A stretch of DNA of 64,000 nucleotides from Lepus europaeus (lineage: Eukaryota; Chordata; Mammalia; Lagomorpha; Leporidae), in assembly GCF_033115175.1 (NCBI RefSeq), contig NC_084836.1:77900253-77964252 (forward strand), in the 5' to 3' direction. Each line of letters starts with the position of its first letter. Position 1 is the stretch's first letter. Both the position numbers and the translations under genes were made by a program. Positions 12,004-24,478 of this stretch are shown here, in pieces. A model generated the notes under the pieces. The model saw only the letters and a program-made list of their open reading frames with translations. It made no database searches and was not told the DNA's origin.

Positions 12004-13510
12004 CTACTTTATCACTTCAACTTTGTATGAAGCTTTGAAATCAGGTATTATGATGCCTCTAGCTTAATTTTTATTATTTCTTTCTTGCTCAGAATTTCAT
12101 TTGCTGTTCTGAGTCTTTTGTAATTCATATGAATTTTAGGATTGTTTTTCTAAATCTATAAAGAATGTCATTGATATTTTGATAGAGAATGCATTGAATC
12201 TGTGGATAGCTTTATGTAGTATGAATATTCTAATGGTATTAAATCTTCAATCCATGAATATCTCTCCATTTTTTGTATCCTTAAGAATTCCTTTCATTGG
12301 TGTTTTGTAATTTTCACTGTAGATATCCTTCAGTTCCTTGGTTAAAGTTAATGCCAAGTACTTAATTTTTCGTAGGTATTGTGAATGGGATTTCTTTCTT
12401 GATTTCCTTTTCAGCAAGATCATTGTTGGTATATCAAATGCTAGGTTTTTTTGAATGTTGATTTTCTATCCTGCAACTTTAATGAGTTTGTGTATCAGTT
12501 CTGCAGCAGCTTGTCTGAGGAGTGTTTAAGGTTTCCAAGTGAAAAATCATGTCATCTGCACACATGGATATTTTGACTGCCTCTTTCAGTTTCAATGCCC
12601 TTTACTTCTTTCTCTTCTCTAATTGCTTTTGCTAATACCCCCAACACCATGATAAATAAGAGTGGTGCAAATGGACGTTCTTGCCTTATTACAGGTCTGG
12701 GGGAAATGCTTTCAGGTTTTTCCCCATTCAGTATGATACTGGCTGTGGGTTTGTCAGATAGAATCTTTATAATTTTGAGGAGTGATCCTTCTATATCTAA
12801 TTTGTTAAGGATTTTTATCACAAAGTGAAATTAAATGTTGCCAAGAGTTTTTCTGCATCTGTTGAGGTGATCAAATGATTTTTGCTCTTCATTCTCTTGA
12901 TGTGATTTATTACATTTGTTGATTTGCAAATGTTGAAACATCCTCACATCCACTCGATCATGGTGATCTGTTTCTATAGTGTAGGATTCAACTTGCTAAT
13001 ATTTTGTAGAGAATTTTTGCATCTATGGGCATCAAGGAGATTGGTGTAGAGTGTATGTATATGTGTGTATGTTGTGTGTTTGTTCAGTTTTGGTATCAGA
13101 ATAATGCTGACCTCATAAAATGAGGTTGACAGAGTTCCATCCTTTTCATTATTTTGGAATAGTTTGAGACATATTGGAGTTAGTTCCTCTTTAAATGTTT
13201 CATAGATTTCAGTTGGAAAGCCATTAGGGTCTCAACTTTTCCTTGATGGGAGATTTAATTACTGCTTCAACCTTGTTACTCATTATGGATTGGTTTAGGT
13301 TTTCTACATATTCTTGCTTTAATCTTGGTGGGTTATATGTAACCAGGAATTTAACTAATTTTTAAGGTTTCCCAGATTGTTAGCATATAGGTGTTCACAG
13401 TAGGTTCTTATGATCTGTTGTGTCAGCTGTAATGTCTCCTTTTACCTCTCTAATTGTATTTATTTGAAACTTTCTCTTTTTGTCTTTTTTTAGTCTAGTT
13501 AAAAGTTTAT

Positions 13511-13840
13511 CGGCTGACGTCGTGGCTTAACAGGCTAATCCTCCGCCTTGTGGCGCCGGCACACCAGGTTCTAGTCCCAGTTGGGGTGCCGGATTCCATC
13601 CCGGTTGCCCCTCTTCCAGGCCAGCTCTCTGCTATGGCCCGGGAAGGCAGTGGAGGATGGCCCAAGTGCTTGGGCCCTGCACCTGCATGGGAGACCACGA
13701 GAAGCACCTGGCTCCTGGCTTCGGATCAGTGAGATACGCTGGCCGCAGCGGCCATTGGAGGGTGAACCAATGGGAAAAGGAAGACCTTTCTCTCTGTCTC
13801 TCTCTCACTATCCACTCTGCCTGTCAAAAAAAAAAAAAAA
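13511..13840 (+). mobile_element. CSINE in L1 ORF2, AAAAGTTTAT duplication
   Basis: Young-type copy (CGTGGCTTAACAGGCTAATC) with a pure poly(A) tail and AAAAGTTTAT at 13501-13510 and 13841-13850. Confidence 0.93.
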
Positions 13841-14069
13841 AAAAGTTTATCTATTTTGCTTTGTCATTTCAAAAACCCAGCTTCTTGTTGACACTTTGCA
13901 TTTTTTATTAGTTTCAATTGCATTTGTTTCTGCTCAGATCCTTATTAACCTTTGCCTCCTAATTTTTATTTTGGTTTGTTCTTGCTTTTTCAAGTCCTTG
14001 AGGTGAATTATTAGATTGCTTATTTGACATCTTTCTCCTTTTTAAGTATGTACTTAATGCTATCAACTC

Positions 14070-14404
14070 TTTTTTTTTTTTTTTTTTGACAGGCAGAGTG
14101 GATAGTGAGAGAGAAAGGTCTTCCTTTTTGCCGTTGGTTCACCTTCCAATGGCCACCCCGGCCGGTGTGCTGCGGCCAGCGCACTGCGCTGATCCGAAGC
14201 CAGGAGCCAGGCACTTCTCCTGGTCTCCCATGGGGTGCAGGGCCCAACCACTTGGGCCATCCTCCACTGCACTCCTGGGCCACAGCAGAGAACTGGCCTG
14301 GAAGAGGGGCAACCAGGACAGAATCCGGCGCCCTGACCGGGACTAGAACCCGGTGTGCCGGCGCCACAGGCGTAGGATTAGCCTATTGATCCGCGGCGCC
14401 GGCC
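14070..14404 (-). mobile_element. CSINE in L1
   Basis: Young-type reverse copy with a long poly(T) start and a head ending gatccgcggcgccggcc. TCAACTCT occurs on both sides. Confidence 0.92.
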
Positions 14405-15239
14405 TCAACTCTCTTAACACTGCTTGTTCTCTATCCCGCAGATTTTGAAATGCTGTATTTTCATTTTCATTGGTTTCTGCAGATTTTTAAATTTCTTTTG
14501 TAATTTCTTCAATGATCTATTGGTTGTTCAGAAGCATGTTATTCCATTTTTATGTATCTGAAAATGTTCAACTGCTCTTGTCGGCTTCCAGTTTTATTCC
14601 TTTGTGGACTGGGAAGAGCTTTGATATGCTTCAGTCTTTTCAAATTTGCTGAGACCTGGTTTATTTCCTAATACATGATCTATGTTCAAAAATACCTCAT
14701 GTGCTGCTGAGAATGTGTGTTCTATAGCTTTTGTGTAAAATGTTCTGTGAATGTCTGTGAAGTCTGTGCGCTTTAGAATGTGGCTCAACTCTAATGTATC
14801 TTTGTTGATTATTTTGTCTGGATGATCTGTCCATGATAACAATGGAGTGTTGAAGCCCCCCAATGTTATTGTATTGGAGTCTATCTTTCCCTTTGGATCT
14901 GATATTTTCTTTATAAATTCGAGTGATCTTGTGTCAGGAGCATATATATTTTTGATTATTACATCTCTTTTGTTGAATTGATCCTCTTATAATAAGTATA
15001 TAAGTATATTGCCTGTTTTTACCATTTCTGATTTAAAGTTTGTTTTATCTGATATGAGTATAGCAACTCTAGCTCATTTTCTGTTTTGATTTCCAGAGGC
15101 AGGACTTTTCCCAACACTTCACTTTCAATCTATGTGTATATTTACGTGTGAACACATGAGTTTCTTGTAGGCACCACATACTTGAGTCTTATTCTTTTAT
15201 TTATTTGGCCAATCTATATATTTTGATGGGAGAATTTTT

Positions 15240-15576
15240 TAAAAAGATTTTATTTATTTATTTGACAGGTAGAGTTACAGACAGTGAGAGACAGAGACAG
15301 AGAGAAAGGTCCTCCTTCCGTTGGTTCACTCCCCAAATGGCTACTATGGCGGGAGCTGCACCGATCCAAAGCCAGGAGCCAGGTGCTCCTCCTGGTCTCC
15401 CATGCGGGTGCAGGGCCCAAGCACTTGGGCCATCCTCCACTGCCTTCCCAGCCACAGCAGAGAGCTGGACTGGAAGAGGAGCAACCGGACAGAATCCGGC
15501 GCCCCAACCGGGACTATAACCTGGGGTGCCGGCGCCGCAGGTGGAGGATTAGTCTAGTGAGCCGTGGCACTGGCCC
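15240..15576 (-). mobile_element. CSINE in L1
   Basis: Reverse copy between the endonuclease and ORF1-like relics. It has a complete body and GA tract. Confidence 0.9.
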
Positions 15577-15605
15577 ATTTTAGTAATTTCTATTAAATTA
15601 TTAAA

Positions 15606-15800
15606 TTATAATGTAATAACCCAATGATTCTGTTTAATAATTTCTATTTCTTTGGTGAATCTCTCACTCACATCTGTGTTGTGTTCTTCTTTCTTGAGAT
15701 GTCTGCCTGTATTCTTCTGCTTCTCATTGAGTTTCCAAGGAATAATCACCTTGAGTTTTCTGACAGGCATTTCACAGATTTCCTTCCAGGAAGGATCCAT
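15606..15800 (-). pseudogene. L1 ORF1-like coiled-coil remnant
   Basis: A 64-codon minus-strand stretch (WKEICEMPVRKLKVIIPWKL ... FTKEIEIIKQN) looks like the segment entering the ORF1p coiled coil of mammalian L1. It lies on the 5' side of the ORF2 relic, as expected. No RRM or C-terminal domain is visible between it and the endonuclease. Confidence 0.5.
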
Positions 15801-16424
15801 TGCTGGAAAACTGCTGTGTTCTTTTGGAGGTATCCTGCCTCTCCAGGTTTTCTCTGTCCCTGTATTGACATCTTTGCAGTCAGGGTTCTTCCTTTATGGA
15901 ATACATTTCATTGCAAGTCTTTTTTGTTCAGATTGAATGTGGGTTATTAGTTGGGTTGTTGCTTTCGCTTTGGCTCTAGGTGAGCCCAGAAGTGTTAACC
16001 TCTGACGGATTTCTTCAGCAGTAATCAATGTTAGCAGTGATCACGAGTGCCAGAGCTGTGTAGTCTGCAGTAGTTAAGGAGTAGTAGTATGACTATAAAA
16101 TGGGTGTGGGCTTCCATAGGGGTGTGTCTTCAGGACCTGGAGAGCTGGGTGACAACTGCACTAGGGTTTTGTGATGGCAATAGCCATGGCACTGATGCCT
16201 TGGGACCCAGAGGGTGTCCCTCTTGACCTGCCAGGCAAGCATGAGTGATTCTGGCACTTACGGCATCACTGGTCATGGCCCTGGTATTGTGTGATGTGGA
16301 CGGCTACTTCTCCAGGTCCTTCTTTGTGGACATGGGTGACGTTGGGGGTTATAGCACAGAAAGCTCTTGTCCCAGCAGTGGGAGGGAAAAAAGAAGACCT
16401 TGCCCAGTTCCCCAGAGTGAATAC

Positions 16425-17960
16425 AGGTTATGATGGCAGAGATTTTGTGCTTGCTGGGGTGGACCTGGAGCAGTGGAATGTAGACAGGGTCTTCCCAAGG
16501 TTCCACGGGGTGGGTTTCAGTTCCTCTGAACAATATAGTACTTTTTCCTTTTTTTTTTTTTTTTTTTTTTGACAGGCAGAGTGGACAGAGAGAGAGAGAC
16601 AGAGAGAAAGATATTCCTTTGCCATCGGTTCACCCTCCAATGGCCACCGCGGCCGGCACGCTGCGGCCGGCGCACCGCGCTGATCCGAAGCCAGGAGCCA
16701 GGTGCTTATCCAGGTGCTTCTCCTGGTCTCCCATGGGGTGCAGGGCCCAAGCACTTGGGACATCCTCCACTGCACTCCCAGGCCATAGCAGAGAACTGGC
16801 CTGGAAGAGGGGCAACCGGGACAGAATCCGGTGCCCCGACCAGGACTAGAACCCGGTGTGCCGGCACCGCTAGGCAGAGGATTAGCCTATTGAGCCACGG
16901 CGCCGGCCACAATATAGTACTAACAGCCACAGTTCCAAAACTACACAACAGGGCCCTGGCCCAGGTCCCACAGAATTGTGTAGGTTATGCTGGGGATTGT
17001 ACACTGGCAGCCTTGGGCCTATAACAGTGGAATGGGAGACAGCATTTCCTAGGTCCTGCAGTGCAAGCCTAGGTGTTCCTGAGACTTACAAAGTCAACAC
17101 TCATAGTCCCAGAGTGGCCGGAGACATTGGAGACCTCATCCAGGTCCCACACTTCCCACACAGGCTATGCTGGGGCTGTGCACTTGCAGGAATGTGTTTG
17201 GAGCACTGGAATGTAGACAGGTTCCCCTCCAGGTCCCACAGGGGCAACTCTGGTAAATTATATATAATTCCAGCACAGTTCCTGGTCTGCAGGGCTCAAT
17301 GGCTGCCTTACCCAAGTCCTAGAGGTTGAGCATAGTGTATGCTGGAGATTGCGCACTAACCAGTGTGAGCCTTGGTCAGCAGTTTGCCAATACAACCTTC
17401 CCCAAGACCCATGGGTGAGCACAGATGCCCTGGGACTCACAGAACAAAGAGTCAAAGACACAAATCTGAAGGATGCAGTGGGTGCTTAGTTGGGTCTCTT
17501 GGGGTGACCTCAGGTTACCGTTGGAATATACTTCCAGGTGTCACAGTCCCAGTGTTCGATGGATCAGAGGACATCTTACTCTGGCCTTGCATGGTGACCA
17601 CACTGGAGACTGTGCACTGGCAGGTGCAGGCCCAGGACATAGGAATGCAGATGGGGGTTTCCACAGGTGTCCTGGGACTTACAGAACAACAGTCACGCTC
17701 TCGGAGCTGCAGGATGCCCAGGTCTCAGAGGTTGGCTGCCGTTTATGCTGGAGACGCTGAACTGGCAGCCACCAGCTTGAAGCAGAGGAGTGCAGACATG
17801 GCCCTCCAGGTCCCACCAGTGAGCGGGAGTTGCTCTAGAAATCACAGCATCGACAGCCACAGTCCTAGAGCTGCAGGATGCAGAAAGGACTGCCCCCAGG
17901 TCCCTCAGGGCAGGCAAAGGTGACGCTGGGGTTTGTGTCCTGGGTGCCCAGCACCAAGTG
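16425..17960 (-). repeat. Degenerate ~150-260 bp tandem repeats in the presumed L1 5' region
   Basis: A motif of the form TTATGCTGGGGATTGTGCAC, followed about 25-40 bp later by GTGGAATGTAGACAGG-like sequence, recurs near 16427, 16983, 17163, 17336, 17600, 17752 and 17919. Spacings are about 180, 180, 173, 264, 152 and 167 bp once the SINE at 16543-16908 is removed. Each unit also tends to carry AGGTCCCACAG-like blocks. Since it sits 5' of the ORF1 remnant, I read it as an L1 5' UTR array. Confidence 0.6.
16543..16908 (-). mobile_element. CSINE in the L1 5' repeats, 13-bp duplication
   Basis: Flanked by ACAATATAGTACT at 16530-16542 and 16909-16921. A small internal repeat of 'ccaggtgcttatccaggtgcttc' lengthens the copy slightly. 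Confidence 0.93.
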
Positions 17961-18849
17961 CTAAGCGATGCAGAAGGGGACTGGTCCTCTGGGCGTATCT
18001 ATGGGCTGCTGCTGCTACTGAGAAGCAGAGGAGAACCTCCCTAGGTCACAGAGAGCAAGCAAGCATGGCTTGCGGCCGGCAGTCCCACAGCTGCATGATG
18101 CTAGAGGGACCTGCTCTCTCCCTTGTGGAGTGCCCTGGCCCTGGTTCTGGGTGCTGCTGGAACCAAAGAGGCTGCCTGCTGTCCCCTTCCACATACATAG
18201 TGGAGCTTAGCTGTGGATGAACGGCAGCAGCTGGTGCCTGGGGCTTTGGAGACAGAGGGAGGCAAGATGGGTTCCTTTTTTGGAGCCAAGCAGTCACTGG
18301 GACCCCAGTCAGCTCTCCAGGCTGTATCTAAAGCCAGCAAGGACTGTGACACTCTCCTATAGTCAGGGGGAGGGTGATGGTGGGGGCCACAGCGCTTTCG
18401 GCTTCCTTTTTGCCAGCAAGATGGAGTCTCCCCACCTAGGAGTCAGGGTGGAGGCTGCAGTGTGCTTTGCTCCTCTCTCTCTGCTGGCTCTGAGCCTCTG
18501 TGCTGTTCCAGCTCCCTCCACTCCTTTATCAACATTGTCCTTGAGTCACTGTTCTGGAAACAGAGACCTCCTTTTGTCGTTCTAATTCTTGTCTGTGGCA
18601 GGGGGAGTGCGAGGCCATCACGGCCTTCTTGAATCTGGCCTCTCCGGGTTGCACGTTGCTCACATGTTAATGTTAGTAGTTCCAGTACTGCTCTGGGAAC
18701 TCAGTAAGAGCTGCGCTGTTGTGGAACTGCCTGTGTGGCATTTGGGGCCACTCAGCAGCTGGTTGCCACAGCTTCACACTTGCTCTGATGAGCACATGGA
18801 AGGACCTGCCACCTGGGTCTTCTCTTGCTAACTCAACCAAAGGCTTAGC

Positions 18850-20517
18850 GGAGGATCCCCCAACCAAACCTGTGCATTCACCTGAACAGGAGATTTAAAA
18901 AACAAGAAAACAAATCAGTCCTCCATCCTGGGTGTGATTTTTAGCCTATGAGATGATAAAGTCCTTGGCTCCTGGAGTCTGTGTTTCAGCCTCAAACTAG
19001 TGGTCATCACTGCCTGACCTTAGAGTAGCCTCAGGGAGTTGAACTCTGAGGATTCCTGGGTCCCACCACCCAGACACTCTGGACAGGGGCCTGACCTTGA
19101 GCAGCACCCAGGGGCATGTGCTGTGTGAGCAGGGTGAGAACCCCTGGCAGGCACATGAGGCATCGCCCTGAGTGATGGCCAGCCCCAGACAGGCACCTGC
19201 CCCCTCCCCTGTCCTGCACATGGATGTGAAGGAGAGAGCTCCCAGGCCACCAAGTCCGATTGGGGTGGCAGATTTCCCACCCCTGCAGGGCAGAGAGATC
19301 ACAGATAGCAAAGAACAGGAAGGAAGGAGGGAGGAAGGAGGGAGGGGGTGGGAGGTCCCCAGTCCCCAAAAACCTCCACGTCTCCCTTAACCCAGTAGCT
19401 GTGCTTAAGGAGCTGTGACCCTTGGACATTGGTTCAATGGTACACAGCCACTGCTGGGCGACACCTGAGCCTGGGTGGGGTGTGGGTGCTGTGAGCTGTC
19501 CCGGGCAGGGCTGTGATGTGTGATTTGCTGCGTCATGGTTCTTGTGAAAATGAGTAACCTGGCATTTTCATTATGGTTAGCATGAAAACACTTTGGCAGT
19601 GGGAACCCCATTTCAAAGTGTTATCTGATTTTCCTTTGAGCCAAGCAGTGGCTGAGAGCAAGAAGGCCCATTGCTTCCCACTGGCTGGCTGACAGCCACA
19701 CCGACAACCATGTACTTCTGTTCTCCCAAGACTGTCAGGGCCCAGGATGTCCCTCTCCCAGGCTGACACCTGCAGGCTGAGACAGTGTACCTTCTGGGGT
19801 GGGAAGCACCAGTGCCTTCAGGTTGCCATTTGAGACGCATCTCTCTGGGACGCCCCTCTGCGGAACTCCCTCTGGAAGGCATCGACCCCAGAGGACCCAG
19901 AGGACCCAGGGTAGCCTGGGCCACCTGACCATCCCACAGAAAGGGTGTGTTTCCCGGGCCCTTTGGACATTTCCTCCGTGGACACGTGGTGTTTGCTTCA
20001 TGACGAGTATGGCTCAATTCATTCTCTTGTTCCTGTTCTGGCCTTTCTTTCCATATATTCCCTGTTGCTTATTTTTGCATGGTCTGCTTTTGTGCACCTT
20101 GCAATAAAACTGATTCATCGGGGGATTATCTTTGCTTCACTTCACTTGTCACTTAATTAAAGGGTAACAGGACCTGCCACTCTAGGAAAATTATAATCCT
20201 GTGATTAAAATTATAACCATGTAACAGGGAATGGTGACACACTGTGACAGTCACCAGCCCCTTCCCTTCAGGGCCACCTCAGGTCCAACATGACAGTTCC
20301 TTAGTGGCTGGGCTGCCCAGGCACAAGCAAGCACCAGCCCCTATTCAACATGGTAAATTTAAACCCCTGTTTCATCTTTTTTTTTCTTTTTCATAACAAC
20401 ATACATGAGCCTAGAGGGTGTTAACTGAAATGGGCCAGGCGCAGACAGACAAGGACCACACAATGTCGCTCACATGAGGAGTCTGAAACACTCCTCGTCA
20501 TGAGACGGGACAGTAGA
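18850..20517. other. Non-coding stretch
   Basis: No gene or clear repeat recognised. An AATAAA occurs at about 20103 after a T-rich stretch, but no upstream open gene accompanies it. The 19318-19350 purine run (GGAAGGAGG)n is a short low-complexity patch. Confidence 0.5.
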
Positions 20518-20805
20518 GGGGCTGGTGGCATTGTGGTTCAGTGGGTTATGCCTCTGCCTGTGATGCCCGCATCCCATGTCAGCCAGCCTCCTGGCTGCTC
20601 TGCTTCCGACTCAGCTCCCTGTCAATGTGCCTGGGAAGACAACAGAAGATGGCTCAAGTGCTTGGGCCCCTGCCATCCACGTGGGAGACCTGGATGGAAT
20701 TCCAGGCTTCTGGCTTCAGTCTGGCCCAGCCATGGCCATCATGATCATTTGGAGAATGAACAAGTGGATAGGAGGGGGAGGAGCAGAGTGATGGACAGAC
20801 AGAGG
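20518..20805 (+). mobile_element. Worn CSINE copy
   Basis: Head GGGGCTGGTGGCATTGTGGT and a recognisable body, but with no clear CT tract or A-tail. Confidence 0.75.
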
Positions 20806-21095
20806 TTGATCCATGCACCAAGTTACAGCCAGCCAGGGGGACTGTGCCCTAGGGTTCTAAGGCACAGCAGGATGACTGCAGTCAGCAGTCACACACTGTG
20901 TGTTTCAAGTAGCCAGCAGAAAGGATTCGGAAAGTTCTCACGGCAAACATGATAAATACTACCATGACAGTTATGCTAATTACCATGATTTGATCATCAC
21001 GCAACATGCATATGTATGGCAACACCACACGTGCCCGATAATCTGTACTGTTCTTACGAGTCATTACAACTTGTTTCAGAATAACTACTGTCTTG

Positions 21096-21432
21096 GGGGC
21101 AGTGCTGTGGCACAGCGAGTTAAAGCCACAGCCTGCAGCACCGGCAACCCATATGAGCACCGGTTCAAATCCCAGCTCCACTTCCAATCCAGCTCCCTGC
21201 TACTGCACCTGGGAAAGCAGTGGAATGTGACCCAAGAGCCTTGGCCTCTGCCACCCATGTGGGAGACCCAGAAGAAGCTCTTGGTTCCTGCTTCAGCCTG
21301 GTCCAGCCATGGCTATTGTGGCCATTTGGGGGTTGAACCAGCAGATGGAAGATCTCTCTCTCTCTTTGTCTCTCCTCTTCCCATCTGTAACTCTGCCTTT
21401 CAAACAAATAAATAAATCTTCAAAAAAAAAAG
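21096..21432 (+). mobile_element. CSINE copy, 13-bp duplication
   Basis: Flanked by AACTACTGTCTTG (21083-21095) and AACTACTATCTTG (21433-21445). The tail is AAATAAATAAATC plus an A-run. Confidence 0.92.
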
Positions 21433-21445
21433 AACTACTATCTTG

Positions 21446-21923
21446 ACCTTCTACCAGTACATAGATTCAAGGTCTTAGAATTTGGTGGTTAAAATCAAAA
21501 GGCGGCATCAGAACATTCCTGGGTCTTAAAGTTGGGGGTTCTTACCTCACACAGAGAGCTTTCTGTATTGCCTGGAGGAAAGGCAGTGCGGGGCTGACGC
21601 GGGCCCACCACCATCTCCCTTGAAGCCCACAGTTCTGGGGCACTGAACTGACCCCAAAAAGCAGATGCCCACCTGACAGCTGCCAGTGAGATCCCATGCT
21701 GGGATGCACCTGCAAGCCTGGAAGGCAACCGCATAGCAAGGGGAGGCTCAGTGGACAGAGCCCTACCATGGGCCTCCTGACAACACACACAGAGAGGCAC
21801 ACAGCATCCAGGACGTGCTCCTGTCAAAATAACGTACCCTGAACCCAGGCACCCAGGCACCACAAGGAAGATGGAAATGTCCCGCAGCATCACAATATAT
21901 AAAACAACTGCTCTGAATGCTCC
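21446..21923. other. Non-coding stretch
   Basis: No recognised repeat. A 155-codon open frame on the minus strand crosses into the following SINE and shows no domain, so it is not called as a gene. Confidence 0.5.
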
Positions 21924-21938
21924 AAGAAATGTGAATGA

Positions 21939-22303
21939 GGGGCTGGTGTTGTGGCCTAGCAAGTGAAGTTGCCACCTGCAATGCTGGCACCCACAAAGGA
22001 ACCCAGTTCAAGTCCCAGCTGCTCCACTTGTGATGCAGCTCCCTGCTAATGGCCTGGGAAAGCAGTGGAAGATGGCCCAAGTCCTTGGTTCCCCCCCCAT
22101 GTGGGGGACCTGGAAGAATCCCCTGGCTCCTGGATTCAGATCAGCCAAGCCCTAGCTGTTGCAACAATATGGGATGTGAGTCAGTGGATGGAAGCGCTCG
22201 TGCTCTCTCTCTCTGTGTCTCCTTCTCTCTGTCTCTCTCTCTTTCTCTTTCTCTCTCTCTGAAACTCTTTCAAAATAAATAAATCGATCCTTAAGAAAAG
22301 AGA
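21939..22303 (+). mobile_element. CSINE copy, 15-bp duplication
   Basis: Flanked by AAGAAATGTGAATGA (21924-21938) and AAGAAATGCAAATGA (22304-22318). The CT tract is long and mixed. Confidence 0.9.
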
Positions 22304-22318
22304 AAGAAATGCAAATGA

Positions 22319-22572
22319 CATGAAAGAAAAATAAAGACAGAGCAGCTGTTCCCAACTAAAGAAGATGAGAACATTCGGAGGCTAAGTGGGAAGTGAGACC
22401 TTGGATTGGCTTCTGGACAAGGTGGGGAAATGCTGGGATGGACACTTCGGGGACAATTAGAAGACTTTTTGAAGTGGTCAAGTATTAGATACCAACAGTA
22501 ATTCAGTGTTAAATGTCCTGAATCTGATAAGTATGTTACAGTTATGTAAAAACATATGTGTGTTATATTAGA

Positions 22573-22615
<43 letters not shown>

Positions 22616-22698
22616 TCCTCTCAGGAATATTTCTTTCCTAGGCAGAAGTATTTGGGGTAAAGGTAATATCTACAACTTACTTTCCAAAGGTTCAGCAG
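22319..22698. other. Non-coding stretch with a (GA)n microsatellite
   Basis: A pure (GA)n of about 38 bp lies at 22575-22612. The rest is unassigned AT-rich sequence. Confidence 0.6.
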
Positions 22699-23037
22699 GG
22701 TAAGTGTTTGGCCTAGTGTGCCGATACTGATTAAGACACAGACGTCCCACACTGGAATGCCTCCGTCTCACTCCTGGCCCTGGCTCCCCATTGCAATTTC
22801 CTGCTGATGCAAACCCTGGGAGGCAGCGGTGATGACTTAAGTGGTTGGGTCCCTGCTGCCCACATGGGAGACCCGGATTGTGTTTCTAGTTCCTGGCTTC
22901 AGCCCAGCCCGTCCTCAGCAGTTGCACACATTTGAAGAGTGAACAAGAGGATGAAAGCTCTGTGTGTGTTTGTGTGTGTATGTCTGTCTGTCTCGCCCTC
23001 TCAAATACACTATCAAAAAATTAAAAAATATATATTC
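22699..23037 (+). mobile_element. Older CSINE-type copy
   Basis: Divergent subfamily (GGTAAGTGTTTGGCCTAGTG; 'gggaggcagcggtgatgact'). It ends in a TG-rich tract and AAAAAATTAAAAAATA. Confidence 0.75.
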
Positions 23038-23523
23038 AGCCAATAAGTATAGTTCTGGCAGGTGTCTGCATATAACCATATGTATAAATTTGTAATACAT
23101 GTGTGCAAACACAAGAGAGGGTAGCAAGTACTGACAGGTGGCTTGAGGGTGTATATGGGTGTGTAAGAATGTCTATCCTTACAGCTCAACAGAAGGGAAA
23201 AGAAGCAGGAAGAGAGATTTATTAGATTTACTGTAGGATGCAGGCCTACATGGCGGTGGTCGCTGGCACAGCACAAGAGGGATGGCCCACAGGAAGGGCA
23301 GCTGTGCACACACTGTAATTCCTGTCCTCATTTTTAAAGGCTCTTAAGTGTGTGGATCAAGCCCCTCCAGGTCATCCAGGAACATCTTCCTGCTTTAAAC
23401 TTAATGATTGTGGACTTGACTCTCAGCCACACAATACTTCCACAACACCACATGAGCATACAGCCGAACAACCAAGGACAGTTGCCTACCCCAGGATGCA
23501 CACACACAAAAATTAACTATCAG
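23038..23523. other. Non-coding stretch, possibly LTR-derived
   Basis: No gene seen. 23215-23480 has a moderately structured look (gatttattagatttactgta start) but matches no family I can name. Confidence 0.35.
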
Positions 23524-23780
23524 GGGTGGGGGCAGCATTATGGCATAGGTGGTTGAGCCACCACCTGCAATGCTGCCATCCCATGCAGGTGCTGGTTTGC
23601 ATCTTGGCTGCTCATCTTCCAATCCAGCTCCACGTTAACGCACCTGGGAAAAGCAGCCCAAGTGCTTTGGCCCCTGATACCCTTGTGAGAGACCTGGATG
23701 AAGCTCCTGGTTCCCAGCTTTGGGCAGGTCCAGTCCTAGGCTGTTGTGGCTATTTGGGGAGTGACCCAGCAGATGGAAGG

Positions 23781-23830
<50 letters not shown>

Positions 23831-23884
23831 TGCCTTTCACATAAATAAATAAATCTTAAGCTCCCCCCCCCCCAAAAAAAAAAA
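23524..23884 (+). mobile_element. CSINE copy with (CT)n(CA)n tract
   Basis: Body complete. The tail region has (CT)n running into (CA)n at 23782-23830, then AAATAAATAAATC, a C-run and an A-run. Confidence 0.88.
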
Positions 23885-24282
23885 CCTGGCCATTTGCCTC
23901 TGCAACTTTTCTGTACATATGAGATCTTTCAAAATTCAAAAGCCTCAGATACTCTGCTGCCCATTTCTTTCTCAAATGCCAGTCAAGGAGGGACAAAGCA
24001 GGTGGAGAAGCCCGCGGGCCCCCAGCCTGCCACTAGCACAGGAGCAGCTGGAGGATTGGATCCGTTCCCTAGACTACCTTGGAAAAATGAGCTCACAGCC
24101 CCTGTGACTGAGGGCCACGCCAGTGCCTGCACACAGTGCTTCTCGCACATGACCGTGAGTCGCTGGAGGATGTTGCTTTTCAGAAAGAAGGAAAATAACG
24201 TGGTCAGAGGCCCGAGCCTCATCAAGGTAGAAAGAGCGGTAGAGAGGAAGAAAAGAGGGGAAAAGAGAATCTTCTTCTCCTC

Positions 24283-24478
24283 TTTTTTAAAAAATATTTA
24301 TTTATTTATTTGAGAGGTAGAGTTACAAAGAGAGAGAGGAAGAGACACAGAGAGAGGTCTTCCATCTGCTGGTTCACTCCTCAGATGGCCACAATGGACA
24401 GAGTTGGGCCCATCCAAAGCCAGAAGCCAGAAACCAGGAGCTTCCTCCAGGTCTCCCACGCAGGTGGGTGCAGGGGCG
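24283..24478 (-). mobile_element. 5'-truncated CSINE fragment
   Basis: Reverse copy from the tail through 'gtgcagggg', then abruptly different sequence. The head half is missing. Confidence 0.8.

Larger units (their letters stand above)
11010..15180 (-). pseudogene. L1 ORF2 relic (endonuclease + reverse transcriptase)
   Basis: Broken ORF2 of the L1 at 9165-18850. 14863-14594 translates to an endonuclease stretch (MGGFNTPLLSW ... IDHVLGNKPG), and 12821-12552 to an RT stretch (LNGEKPESIS ... QERPFAPLLF). In intact L1 these encode the nicking and reverse-transcription activities. Here stops, frameshifts and three SINE insertions (11692, 13511, 14070) leave it dead. The missing metal-binding residues of the RT active site were not looked for in the disrupted frame. 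Confidence 0.75.
9165..18850 (-). mobile_element. Old, nearly full-length L1, interrupted by eight SINEs
   Basis: A long minus-strand L1. The 3' UTR is at the left (9165-10150, 10525-10685), the C-terminal ORF2 and RT relics lie at 11010-13500, the endonuclease relic at 14590-15180, and an ORF1-like remnant at 15606-15800. A tandem-repeat 5' region extends to roughly 18850. Much of ORF1 and the ORF1/ORF2 junction seems deleted. After removing the SINEs about 7 kb of L1 remains. The 5' limit is approximate. Confidence 0.75.

Noticed and set aside
20098-20110. AATAAA after a T-rich stretch as the end of a gene or LTR
   Set aside because: No coding exon upstream and no TATA or LTR-like borders could be supported.
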